From Thermoleophilaceae bacterium (GTDB taxonomy: Bacteria; Actinomycetota; Thermoleophilia; Solirubrobacterales; Thermoleophilaceae), in the NCBI GenBank assembly GCA_013812065.1, contig JACCUC010000309.1, positions 1 through 6,184 on the forward strand: a stretch of 6,184 nucleotides of DNA. The letters run 5' to 3'. Of the stretch, positions 1-5,390 are shown one piece after another (position 1 is the stretch's first letter; every line of letters starts with the position of its first letter). The notes beneath the pieces were generated by a model. That model had not been told where the DNA came from. It worked only from the letters and a program-made list of their open reading frames with translations, and did no database searches. The translations under genes were made by a program, and so were the position numbers.

Positions 1-232
1 AATGGGCCATGGCCTCGATGTCGGTCTCCTGGCGGATCCGCCTGACGACGCCCAGCGTGCGGTCGCGGGTCGACCCCGCCGCGCCGTAGGTGACCGACAC
101 GAACGCCGGGTCGTCCTCCTGGAGCTCCGAGACCGTGTTGAACAGCCTCTCCATGCCCTCGTCATCCTTGGGCGGGAAGAACTCGAAGGAGAAGCAGGGC
201 CGGCGCTCCTCGAGGATCTGATCGATTCGCAT
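1..232 (-). CDS. metF: Methylenetetrahydrofolate reductase, N-terminal part (cut by window edge)
   Basis: This is the first 77 codons of 5,10-methylenetetrahydrofolate reductase, the cytosolic flavoenzyme that makes 5-methyl-THF for methionine synthesis. The start is the ATG at 230-232. Residues 14-21 read FSFEFFPP, the family's first barrel strand; E17 lines up with the catalytic Glu of E. coli MetF (Glu28). Residues 44-50 read FVSVTYG and are followed by GSTRDRT at 53-59, again family hallmarks, and the fragment ends in EAMAH, just before the usual LTC segment. Position 52 is Ala where Gly is common (GAGGSTR). The FAD-binding remainder lies outside the window. There is no Shine-Dalgarno sequence before the ATG; a TAATCT hexamer 8 bases upstream suggests a leaderless start. 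It lies 30 bases downstream of the 111-residue unknown gene on the same strand, so co-transcription is also possible. Confidence 0.95.
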   Translation of the reverse strand, partial: MRIDQILEERRPCFSFEFFPPKDDEGMERLFNTVSELQEDDPAFVSVTYGAAGSTRDRTLGVVRRIRQETDIEAMAH

Positions 233-240
233 GGCGGGAT

Positions 241-246
241 AGATTA
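241..246 (-). promoter_or_regulatory. Candidate -10 element for leaderless metF
   Basis: On the minus strand the hexamer TAATCT fits the actinobacterial -10 consensus TANNNT. It ends 8 bases before the metF ATG, which would put the transcription start at or next to the start codon. No convincing -35 hexamer is visible at 16-18 bases spacing. There is no ribosome binding site in the gap, which fits a leaderless message. The element sits in the 30-base gap after the upstream unknown gene, so it would be an internal promoter if that gene is co-transcribed. Confidence 0.45.
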
Positions 247-262
247 GGGACCGGCGGCGCGA

Positions 263-598
263 TCAGGCGAAGTCGCGCTCGCCGGCTCGATCCGCGGGCG
301 GCGCGACGGGCTCCTCCAGGGTCACGATGTCGAGGCCCGTGGCCACCCGCTCGCGCCCGTCCCGGCGGTACTTGACGTCGACCGAGTCGTCGCGACGATA
401 GGTGCCGGCGATCGAGAAGAACATGAGCGTCCAGCGCCAGAAGCCGAGCCGCCCCTCTTGGACAAGCTCGCGGTCGAAGAGGAGCTTGCGATCCTTGACG
501 CGGTAGTCGGAGCCCTCGGCCTGACGGACGCCGTTGACGAAGACCAGGTACGGCGGCTCGGCCCCGGGGGGGACCTCGACGAGCGAGCGCTTGCCCAT
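263..598 (-). CDS. Conserved-looking hypothetical protein, 111 residues, upstream of metF
   Basis: I do not recognise a named family. The start is the ATG at 596-598; the frame stays open further upstream but then overlaps the divergent transporter, and the promoter at 606-634 supports this start. The protein is soluble-looking with no signal peptide. Residues 18-32 contain LVFVNGVRQAEGSDY, followed by a strand-like KLLF at 38-41. This 'hydrophobic-NGV-x-Q-x-x-G-x-DY' pattern resembles the small beta hairpin repeats seen in phage tail-fibre and other surface proteins, but that is only a pattern similarity. A Trp/Phe-rich segment at 52-63 (GFWRWTLMFFSI) is too short and interrupted to call a membrane helix with confidence. 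The stretch GTYRRDDSVDVKYRRDG (65-81) is beta-like, and the tail is Pro/Ala/Glu-rich. It lies 30 bases before metF on the same strand, suggesting an operon, though metF may have its own promoter. Confidence 0.75.
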   Translation of the reverse strand: MGKRSLVEVPPGAEPPYLVFVNGVRQAEGSDYRVKDRKLLFDRELVQEGRLGFWRWTLMFFSIAGTYRRDDSVDVKYRRDGRERVATGLDIVTLEEPVAPPADRAGERDFA

Positions 599-605
599 GA
601 CGCGC

Positions 606-634
606 GTTATAGCGGGAGGACTCAGGACGCTCAA
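606..634 (-). promoter_or_regulatory. Sigma-70-type promoter for the 111-residue gene, leaderless
   Basis: On the minus strand there is TTGAGC (629-634), a 17-base spacer and TATAAC (606-611), close to the TTGACA/TATAAT consensus at ideal spacing. The -10 ends 7 bases before the ATG at 596-598, so transcription should begin at or very near the start codon. There is no purine-rich ribosome binding site between; the sequence just upstream of the -10 is TCCTCCC, the opposite of a Shine-Dalgarno. This is the strongest promoter candidate in the window. Confidence 0.65.
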
Positions 635-717
635 GTGCCTGCGGCGTGAGGCGTTGCCCGGCGGCACTCGGAAGAGGCGTGGAGACGCCGACGACACCCC
701 AGGTGGCCAGCCAAGCC

Positions 718-725
718 GAGGAGAG
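718..725 (+). promoter_or_regulatory. Ribosome binding site of the cation transporter
   Basis: GAGGAGAG is a good Shine-Dalgarno match. Its GGAG core (720-723) ends 10 bases before a TTG at 734, 13 before the ATG at 737 and 19 before the ATG at 743. By spacing the TTG is slightly favoured; by codon preference the ATG at 737 is. The site excludes any start much further downstream. Confidence 0.5.
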
Positions 726-736
726 TCGGTAGGTTG

Positions 737-1709
737 ATGGCGATGACCGAGGAAGGAAGCGGCGGTCACAGCGGCAGCACGCGAGCGATCACGGCGGCGT
801 TCCTCGCCAATTTGGGCATCGCGATCGCGAAGTTCGCCGGTTTCCTCGTTACTGCATCCTCCGCCCTCCTGGCCGAGTCGATCCACTCGGTCGCCGACGC
901 CAGCAACCAGGCCCTGCTCGTCCTCGGCGGACGGCGCGCTCGTCGCGACCCCACCCCCTTGCATCCCTTCGGCTACGGCCGCGTTCGCTACTTCTGGTCG
1001 TTCGTCGTCGCGGTGGTCCTGTTCTCGCTCGGCGGCCTCTTCTCGATCTACGAGGGCTACCACAAGATCAGCGAGCCGGAAGAGGTCACCTCCCCGGCGG
1101 TAGCTTTCGCGATCCTCGGTCTGGCGATCGTCTTCGAGGCCTTCGCGCTGCGAACCGCCGTCCGCCACGCCCAGCCCGAGCGTCACGGGCGCAGCTGGCC
1201 GGACTACATTCGCGGTTCCCGCAGCCCCGAGCTACCCGTCCTCTTGCTGGAGGACTCGGGCGCGCTGATCGGGCTGCTCTTCGCGACCGCCGGGGTGGCG
1301 CTTGCGCTGGTCACCGGCAATCCGCTGTTCGACGGCCTCGGCACGCTGGCGATCGGCGTGCTCCTCGTGACGATCGCGATCGTTCTCGCCATCGAGATGA
1401 AGAGCCTGCTGATCGGGGAAGCGGCCTCCCCGGAGGTGATCGAGCGCATCGAGGAGGGGATCGAGCAGGGGGCGGACGTTCGCCGGGTGATCCACATGCT
1501 CACCCAGCCTGGGCCCCGACGATCTCCTGGTCGCGGCCAAGGTGGAGTTCGAACCGGACCTGTCGATGAGCGAGTTGGCTGGGGCGATCAACGCCTGCGA
1601 GGCCCGGGTCCGCTCCGCCGTGCCGACCGCGCGGGTGATCTACCTCGAGCCCGATCTGTTCGCGCGGGAGAAGGTCGCTGCGAGCTCTTCCCAGGGCCAT
1701 CCCGGCTAG
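737..1709 (+). CDS. Cation diffusion facilitator (CDF) transporter, frameshifted near 1508
   Basis: This is an inner-membrane metal/proton antiporter of the CDF (SLC30) family, closest in style to the ZnT9/SLC30A9-like branch. Six helices lie at about residues 18-40, 42-64, 85-106, 120-140, 168-191 and 200-221. TM2 carries the metal site H50-x3-D54 within ESIHSVAD. HPFGYGRVRYFW (76-87) is the conserved loop into TM3. TM5 starts with an acidic pair, E172-D173, in LEDSGALIG. A cytosolic C-terminal domain begins near 228. At 1505-1511 the frame is lost: after codon 257 (cag, 1505-1507) one base must be skipped to read LGPDDLLVAAKVEF, the normal continuation, which ends at the TAG at 1707-1709 for 323 residues in total. 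Without the shift the protein reads out of family to 1828, overlapping the opposing gene. Relatives usually have a residue (often His) before LGP, so a 2-base deletion is the simplest reading. No other lesion is visible. Substrate is probably Zn2+ or a similar divalent ion, by inference. Confidence 0.85.
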
Positions 1710-1712
1710 TCC

Positions 1713-1754
1713 TCGTGGACGTCGCCGCGAGCGTCCCTCGGCTCGTTGCCACGA
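1713..1754. terminator. Nested hairpin between convergent genes, possible bidirectional terminator
   Basis: The 45-base gap between the transporter stop and the opposing stop is almost filled by an inverted repeat. The outer arms are TCGTGG (1713-1718) and CCACGA (1749-1754); the inner arms are CGAGC (1728-1732) and GCTCG (1741-1745). There is no T-run on either side, so it is not a canonical intrinsic terminator, but high-GC actinobacteria often use such U-poor hairpins. Its position between converging stops is the main support. Confidence 0.35.
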
Positions 1755-2114
1755 CTACGGCGAGTGCGAGATTCCCGCCGCCCGCGCGAGCGCGTCGTAT
1801 GCCGACTCTCCCGGGCACTGCTCGATGACGTGCCGCCGTACCACGCCGGTGTAGGCCTCGACCGAACCGTCGCCGCGTACGTCGATCCCCATCCGCAGTC
1901 GCCCTGGTCCCGTCAGCTCGAGCCGGGCCACGACCTGCGCCACCGGCTCGAACTGGCGCACCTTCAGGTCGATGCGCCGGGCGCTCGCGCCCTCGGCCAG
2001 GGAGCGCGCCCGGGCCTCGAGCTCCGCGAGCGCCGCGCCGCGGTCATCGAAGCGCATTCGCTCGACGCGCGGGCCGGAGCGGACCTTGAGGCGGTAGAAA
2101 TTCGCCATCTCCAT
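1755..2114 (-). CDS. Hypothetical protein downstream of moaA, about 119 residues
   Basis: I do not recognise a named family. From the ATG at 2112-2114 the protein begins MEMANFYRLKVRSGPRVER; an ATG two codons later (2106-2108) gives MANFYRLK and may be the true start. A GTG at 2139-2141, only 3 bases after the moaA stop, would add nine residues and allow translational coupling. None of the three has a strong ribosome binding site. The protein is soluble, basic at the N terminus, with an Ala/Glu/Leu-rich helix in the middle (AALAELEARARSLAEG) followed by beta-like segments (ARRIDLKVRQFEP, VVARLELTG, LRMGIDVRGDGSVEAYTG). There are no cysteines suited to a metal centre and no signal peptide. Spacing places it in one transcript with moaA, but nothing in its sequence ties it to molybdopterin synthesis. 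Confidence 0.7.
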   Translation of the reverse strand: MEMANFYRLKVRSGPRVERMRFDDRGAALAELEARARSLAEGASARRIDLKVRQFEPVAQVVARLELTGPGRLRMGIDVRGDGSVEAYTGVVRRHVIEQCPGESAYDALARAAGISHSP

Positions 2115-2144
2115 CGCACCGTCTCGAAGCCCTGCGCCCACGAA

Positions 2145-3140
2145 CTATCCGCCGATGGCGCTCATTGACCGCGGCGGCGGGGTGAAGCCCGGCTCGTTCA
2201 CGCGGTGCTTGAGCTCCTTGCGCCAGACCGCCTCGCGGACGATCCGCTCGAGCTCGTCGTCGCTCGCGCCCGTCCGCAGCGGCTCACGCAGGTCGGTCTC
2301 GCGAATCGAGAACAGGCAGGTGCGGAGCTTTCCCTCCGCGGTCAGGCGGATCCGGTTGCAGTCGTCGCAGAAGGGCTCCGACACCGGGTTGACGAAGCCG
2401 ATCTCCCCGTGCCCGTCGCGGAAGCGAAAGACGCGCGCCGTGGCGTGTGGATCGCGCGGGCGCTCCTCGAGGGGATGCACCGAGTCGATGATCCGCCGCA
2501 GCTCGTCGCCGGTGAGCACCGCGTCGGGTGTCCACTCGCGATCCGCGTCGAGCGGCATGAACTCGATGAAGCGCACCTGAAAGGCGGTCGAGCGCGCGAA
2601 CTCGGCGAAGGGGATCGCCTCCTCCTCGGTGAAGCCGCGCATGGCCACGGCGTTCACCTTGATCGGATGCACTTCGGGGTGGCGCGCGAGCGCGTCGAGC
2701 CCCCGCAGGACCTGCGGCAGCGAGTCACGACGGGTCATCTGGAAGAAGCGGTCGCGTTGCAGCGAGTCGATCGACACGTTCACGCGCCCGATTCCCGCGG
2801 CCACCAGCGCGCCGGCGTCGCGCTCGAGCAGGTAGCCGTTCGTGGTCAGCGAGAGGTCCTCGAGGCCGTCGATTCGCGCGAGCATCCCGACGAGCTTCGG
2901 GAAGTCGCGTCGTACGAGCGGCTCGCCGCCGGTAAGTCGCACGTCGGTCACCCCGAGCCGGGCGAAGAGCCGCACGAGCCGCTCGATCTCCTCGAAGCTG
3001 AGGACCTGGGAGCGGTCGAGCCAGGGCAGGCCCTCGGCCGGCATGCAGTACTGGCAGCGGAAGTTGCAGCGGTCGGTGACCGACACGCGCAGGTCGGAGA
3101 TGAGGCGACCGTGGGCATCCCGGAGGGGGTCGAGGGGCAT
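2145..3140 (-). CDS. moaA: GTP 3',8-cyclase MoaA (radical SAM)
   Basis: MoaA converts GTP to 3',8-cyclo-7,8-dihydro-GTP, the first step of molybdenum cofactor biosynthesis, in the cytosol. The 331-residue length is typical. The radical-SAM cluster motif CNFRCQYC gives C25, C29 and C32; the SAM-binding TGGEP follows in the sequence LTGGEPLVRRDFP. The second 4Fe-4S cluster, which holds the substrate, is at C258, C261 and C275 (CDDCNRIRLTAEGKLRTC). The C-terminal Gly-Gly required for activity is present (SAIGG, 330-331). The start is the ATG at 3138-3140, leading into MPLDPLRDAHGRLISDLRVS, the normal N terminus; the upstream open frame overlaps vapC. The gene has no Shine-Dalgarno, but TACGCT lies 7 bases before the ATG. 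It sits 29 bases after vapC and 3-30 bases before a small unknown gene. No other moa/mog/moe genes are in the window. Confidence 0.97.
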   Translation of the reverse strand: MPLDPLRDAHGRLISDLRVSVTDRCNFRCQYCMPAEGLPWLDRSQVLSFEEIERLVRLFARLGVTDVRLTGGEPLVRRDFPKLVGMLARIDGLEDLSLTTNGYLLERDAGALVAAGIGRVNVSIDSLQRDRFFQMTRRDSLPQVLRGLDALARHPEVHPIKVNAVAMRGFTEEEAIPFAEFARSTAFQVRFIEFMPLDADREWTPDAVLTGDELRRIIDSVHPLEERPRDPHATARVFRFRDGHGEIGFVNPVSEPFCDDCNRIRLTAEGKLRTCLFSIRETDLREPLRTGASDDELERIVREAVWRKELKHRVNEPGFTPPPRSMSAIGG

Positions 3141-3147
3141 CTTGGGG

Positions 3148-3153
3148 AGCGTA
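3148..3153 (-). promoter_or_regulatory. Candidate -10 element for leaderless moaA
   Basis: On the minus strand TACGCT fits TANNNT and ends 7 bases before the moaA ATG. A TTGAGC lies upstream but only 14 bases away, shorter than the usual 16-18, so the -35 is unclear. It lies in the 29-base gap after vapC and would let moaA be expressed independently of the toxin-antitoxin operon. Confidence 0.4.
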
Positions 3154-3169
3154 GCTCCAGTCGAGTGGC

Positions 3170-3559
3170 TCAAGTCTGCTCGACGAGCTCGAGGCCACCC
3201 ACCACGTCGGCGACGCGCTCGAAGTGAGAGTCGAGCGTCCACACACTCGCCCCGGAGTGGGCCGCGGCTACGCCGATCGCGACGTCTGTGAGCGGAATGC
3301 GCCGCCCCTGCCTGACAAGCTCTCCCAGCGCTTCGCCGACGGACCGCCATACGATCGCCTCAAGCGACGCCCACGGGAGCGCGATGAGGCTCTGCCACAG
3401 CGCTTCCCTGGCCCTGCCGCGAGTTCCGGCGAGCAACTCCGCGACCACCGGCCCGCACGTCAGCATCCTCTGTTCGTCCAAGAGCGCCTTCGCCCGGGGT
3501 CGGACGCGCGGGTCGTCGCGCAGGTAGGCGATCCAGACCGACGTGTCGGCGAGGATCAC
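3170..3559 (-). CDS. vapC: PIN-domain ribonuclease toxin, VapC family
   Basis: This is a 129-residue single PIN domain, the usual VapC size, expected to act as a Mg2+-dependent RNase in the cytosol and to be neutralised by the upstream antitoxin. It begins MILADTSVWIAYLR. The acidic site residues are visible: D5 in LADTS, E41 in VVAELLAGT, D92 in LTDVAIGVAA and D110 in WTLDSHFERVA. All four are present, so the enzyme looks intact. The start is a GTG at 3557-3559 that overlaps the vapB stop by 4 bases (GTGA), with no separate ribosome binding site, indicating translational coupling. The gene ends 29 bases before moaA on the same strand. The RNA target cannot be inferred from sequence. Confidence 0.93.
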   Translation of the reverse strand: MILADTSVWIAYLRDDPRVRPRAKALLDEQRMLTCGPVVAELLAGTRGRAREALWQSLIALPWASLEAIVWRSVGEALGELVRQGRRIPLTDVAIGVAAAHSGASVWTLDSHFERVADVVGGLELVEQT

Positions 3560-3765
3560 CGGCGGCCGGTGCGATCCATTCGGCGCAGCTCCTCCGAGAC
3601 GTCCTCGATCTCGATCTTCCCGACCAGCTCCTCGAGCTTGCGGACGGCATCGCGACGCAGGTGATCCTCGATGGCGTGCTCGACGGCGCGCGTCTTCGTC
3701 GCCCCTGGATGGCGAGCGAGCAGCGCGCTCATGAGCTCGTCGTCGAGATCGAGTGTCGTCCGCAT
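3556..3765 (-). CDS. vapB: Antitoxin, VapB family (PF09957-like)
   Basis: This 69-residue protein begins MRTTLDLDDELMSALL, the short beta-strand plus first helix of a ribbon-helix-helix-type DNA-binding domain. GATKTRAVEHAIEDHLRR (21-38) is the second helix with the characteristic 'GA-x-T-x-x-AV' turn of VapB antitoxins. The C-terminal half (KLEELVGKIEIEDVSEELRRMD) is the acidic, flexible part that wraps the toxin. It directly precedes vapC with a 4-base overlap, the standard order. The start is the ATG at 3763-3765; no Shine-Dalgarno is present. A tandem 11-base repeat covers the start codon and is a plausible autoregulatory operator. It lies 152 bases downstream of gltA on the same strand. 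Confidence 0.92.
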   Translation of the reverse strand: MRTTLDLDDELMSALLARHPGATKTRAVEHAIEDHLRRDAVRKLEELVGKIEIEDVSEELRRMDRTGRR

Positions 3766-3783
3766 GACATCAGCATGGCATAA
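3762..3783. repeat. Tandem 11-base repeat over the vapB start, possible antitoxin operator
   Basis: Two adjacent units, GCATGACATCA (3762-3772) and GCATGGCATAA (3773-3783), match at 9 of 11 positions. The first unit includes the vapB start codon. An 11-base period is about one helical turn, the arrangement that ribbon-helix-helix antitoxins often bind side by side. A TATGCC hexamer on the minus strand lies within the second unit, so binding would block the likely promoter. The operator role is inferred; the repeat itself is visible. Confidence 0.4.
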
Positions 3784-3857
3784 GACGCCGGGACGTTCGG
3801 AGCGCCTGATGAACGTTTGGGCCCCTCGGTGAGCGCGCTCCCTCCGTGGGGATTACT

Positions 3858-3879
3858 CGCGCCGACTTGTCGCAGCGCG
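3858..3879 (-). terminator. Possible terminator hairpin downstream of gltA
   Basis: On the minus strand, about 38 bases after the gltA stop, CGCGCTG pairs with CGGCGCG (seven pairs, one G-U) around an 8-base loop. What follows is AGTAATCC, which is not a true U-run. The position, between gltA and vapB, is right for ending the gltA transcript; the lack of a T-tract keeps confidence low. Confidence 0.35.
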
Positions 3880-3917
3880 CCGGGCCGTGGCAGCCTCGGT
3901 GCCGATCGCCCCTCGCC

Positions 3918-5252
3918 CTACCGCTCGTCGATCGAAACGTACTCCCGCTCCCGGTACCCGCTGTAGACCTGCCGCGGGCGGGCGATCGCCTGCTCGTCGT
4001 CGCCGACCAGCTCGAGCCACTGCGCGACCCAGCCCGACGTGCGCGGGATGGCGAAGATCACGGTGAACATCGCGGTCGGCATGCCCAGTGCCTCGTAGAT
4101 CAGGCCCGAGTAGTAGTCGACGTTGGGGTAGAGCTTGCGCTCGGTGAAGAACTCGTCGTCGAGCGCGCGCTTCTCGAGCTCGACGGCGATCTCGAGCTTG
4201 GGGCTCTTGCCGGTGACATCGAGCACCTGGTCCACGTGGCGCTTGATTATTCGCGCCCGCGGGTCGTAGTTCTTGTAGACGCGGTGGCCGAAGCCCATCA
4301 GGCGCTCCTCGCGGTTCTTGACACCCTCGAGGAAGTCCGGGATGTTGTCGGTCGAGCCGATCCGGTCGAGCATGCGCAGGACCTGCTCGTTGGCCCCGCC
4401 GTGGAGCGGCCCGTAGAGGGCGGAGACCCCGGCGGCGATCGCCGAGTAGGGGTCGACCTGAGTCGAGCCCACGCCGCGGACGGCGTTCGTCGAGGCGTTC
4501 TGCTCGTGGTCGGCGTGGAGGATGAAGAGGACGTCGAGCGCGCGCGCGAGTCGGTCGTCGGGCTCGTACTTCCACTCGGCCATCTTGAACAGCATCGAGA
4601 GGAAGTTCTCGGGATAGTTGAGGTCGTTGTCGGGATAGATGTAGGGCAACCCGAGGTTGTGGCGGTAGGCGAAGGCCGCCAGAGTGGGCATCTTGGCGAT
4701 CAACCGCACCGCGGCCATGCACTGCTCGTGCTCGTCGTTGATGTTGTTCGAGCCGGGATAGAAGGTCGACAGGGCCCCCACCGTTGCGAGCAGCATCCCC
4801 ATCGGATGAGCGTCGTAGCGGAAGGCCTCCATCGACTTCTTGATGTTCTCGTGCACGTACGTGTGGTGGGTGATGTCGTGCTCCCACCGCTCGTACTGCT
4901 GCTTGGTCGGCAGCTCGCCGTAGATCAGCAGGTAGGCGACCTCGAGGTAGGTCGAGTGCTCAGACAGCTGCTCGATCGAGTAGCCGCGGTACTCGAGGAT
5001 CCCCGCGTCGCCGTCGATGTAGGTGACCTCGCTGCGCGTCGAGGCCGTGTTCTTGAAGGCCGGGTCGTAGGTCATGAGGCCGAAGTCGTCCTCGGAGACC
5101 TTGATGGCGCGGAAGTCCATGGCCCGCACCGTGCCGTCGGTGATCTCCATCTCGTACGTCTGGCCGGTGCGATTGTCGGTCACCGAGAGACTCTCCTCGG
5201 CGGTGGCGACACCCCCGCCGTCTCGGCCCTTATGGGTCTCTTCGCCTGCCAT
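3918..5252 (-). CDS. gltA: Citrate synthase
   Basis: This enzyme condenses acetyl-CoA with oxaloacetate to citrate, the entry step of the TCA cycle. At 444 residues it matches the longer, E. coli-like (type II) bacterial enzymes. The N-terminal beta-rich region includes TYDPAFKNTAS (61-71) and GILEYRGYSIEQL (84-96). The large helical domain contains LHADHEQNASTNAVR (246-260). The catalytic triad is intact: H284 in GPLHGGANE, H323 in GFGHRVYKNYDPRA and D379 in YPNVDYYSG. The C terminus, RPRQVYSGYREREYV, is also standard. The start is the ATG at 5250-5252, with a GAGGA ribosome binding site 5 bases upstream; the frame stays open further upstream but only low-complexity sequence is added. It shares a 138-base divergent intergenic region with the membrane-protein gene at 5391. 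No neighbouring TCA genes are seen. Confidence 0.97.
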   Translation of the reverse strand: MAGEETHKGRDGGGVATAEESLSVTDNRTGQTYEMEITDGTVRAMDFRAIKVSEDDFGLMTYDPAFKNTASTRSEVTYIDGDAGILEYRGYSIEQLSEHSTYLEVAYLLIYGELPTKQQYERWEHDITHHTYVHENIKKSMEAFRYDAHPMGMLLATVGALSTFYPGSNNINDEHEQCMAAVRLIAKMPTLAAFAYRHNLGLPYIYPDNDLNYPENFLSMLFKMAEWKYEPDDRLARALDVLFILHADHEQNASTNAVRGVGSTQVDPYSAIAAGVSALYGPLHGGANEQVLRMLDRIGSTDNIPDFLEGVKNREERLMGFGHRVYKNYDPRARIIKRHVDQVLDVTGKSPKLEIAVELEKRALDDEFFTERKLYPNVDYYSGLIYEALGMPTAMFTVIFAIPRTSGWVAQWLELVGDDEQAIARPRQVYSGYREREYVSIDER

Positions 5253-5257
5253 CGGTT

Positions 5258-5262
5258 TCCTC
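5258..5262 (-). promoter_or_regulatory. Ribosome binding site of gltA
   Basis: GAGGA on the minus strand, with 5 bases to the ATG at 5250-5252. This is a good Shine-Dalgarno match and decides this start over in-frame codons further upstream. It contrasts with moaA and metF, which lack one. Confidence 0.7.
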
Positions 5263-5286
5263 GCTCTCGCCTGATGCCGCGTCCGC

Positions 5287-5357
5287 CTAGACGTATCCGT
5301 TTTCCGGTCGGACGATACCTTGCGGTCACGAGCGCGTGGGCGGGTAGAAGCGTCTAG
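5287..5357. repeat. Inverted CTAGACG/CGTCTAG pair in the gltA divergent region
   Basis: CTAGACG (5287-5293) and its exact reverse complement CGTCTAG (5351-5357) flank 57 bases of the intergenic region between gltA and the membrane gene. CTAG is generally scarce in bacterial DNA, so two mirrored copies are noticeable, but seven-base arms can arise by chance. A regulatory role is possible, not shown. Confidence 0.3.
5293..5318. promoter_or_regulatory. 26-base interrupted palindrome upstream of gltA, possible operator
   Basis: The sequence has the symmetric form GTATC-N6-CCGG-N6-GATAC, with both outer 5-base arms and the central CCGG perfectly mirrored about one axis. It lies about 40-65 bases upstream of the gltA ATG, where a dimeric regulator would bind. 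No clear -35/-10 pair could be assigned for gltA, so whether it overlaps the promoter is unknown. Confidence 0.3.
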
Positions 5358-5376
5358 AGTGCTGCCCGGCGACGCC

Positions 5377-5384
5377 GAGAGGAG
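5377..5384 (+). promoter_or_regulatory. Ribosome binding site of the membrane-protein gene
   Basis: GAGAGGAG ends 6 bases before the GTG at 5391. The strong match at good spacing supports the GTG as start, although GTG is not the most common start codon. Confidence 0.7.
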
Positions 5385-5390
5385 ACCGAG

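Noticed and set aside
676..689. Hairpin GGCGT-GGAG-ACGCC between the divergent genes
   Set aside because: Five-pair stem with no T-run, placed upstream of a gene start rather than after a stop; easily a chance fold in GC-rich DNA.
599..1186. Upstream extension of the 263-598 gene on the minus strand
   Set aside because: It runs through the divergent transporter gene and its control region, and a good promoter sits directly before the ATG at 596-598.
1508..1508. Programmed +1 ribosomal frameshift in the transporter
   Set aside because: There is no stop codon at the site, no slippery heptamer and no known use of frameshifting in this family; mutation or sequence error is simpler.
1710..1828. 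Continuation of the transporter frame past 1709
   Set aside because: This reading follows the frameshift, loses all family similarity, is Arg/Pro-rich and overlaps the opposing gene.
2205..3227. A 340-codon open frame on the plus strand opposite moaA
   Set aside because: Antisense shadow of moaA with composition typical of such frames (Arg, Glu, His, Val) and no recognisable domain; MoaA on the other strand is complete.
3141..3350. N-terminal extension of moaA into vapC
   Set aside because: The added residues are Arg-rich nonsense relative to MoaA, and vapC occupies the sequence in another frame with its catalytic residues in place.
3846..5357. A 503-codon open frame on the plus strand opposite gltA
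   Set aside because: It is the mirror of the citrate synthase frame. It is rich in Val/Asp/Arg/Leu repeats typical of GC-skewed antisense frames and shows no family motifs, while the minus strand encodes an intact GltA with all catalytic residues.
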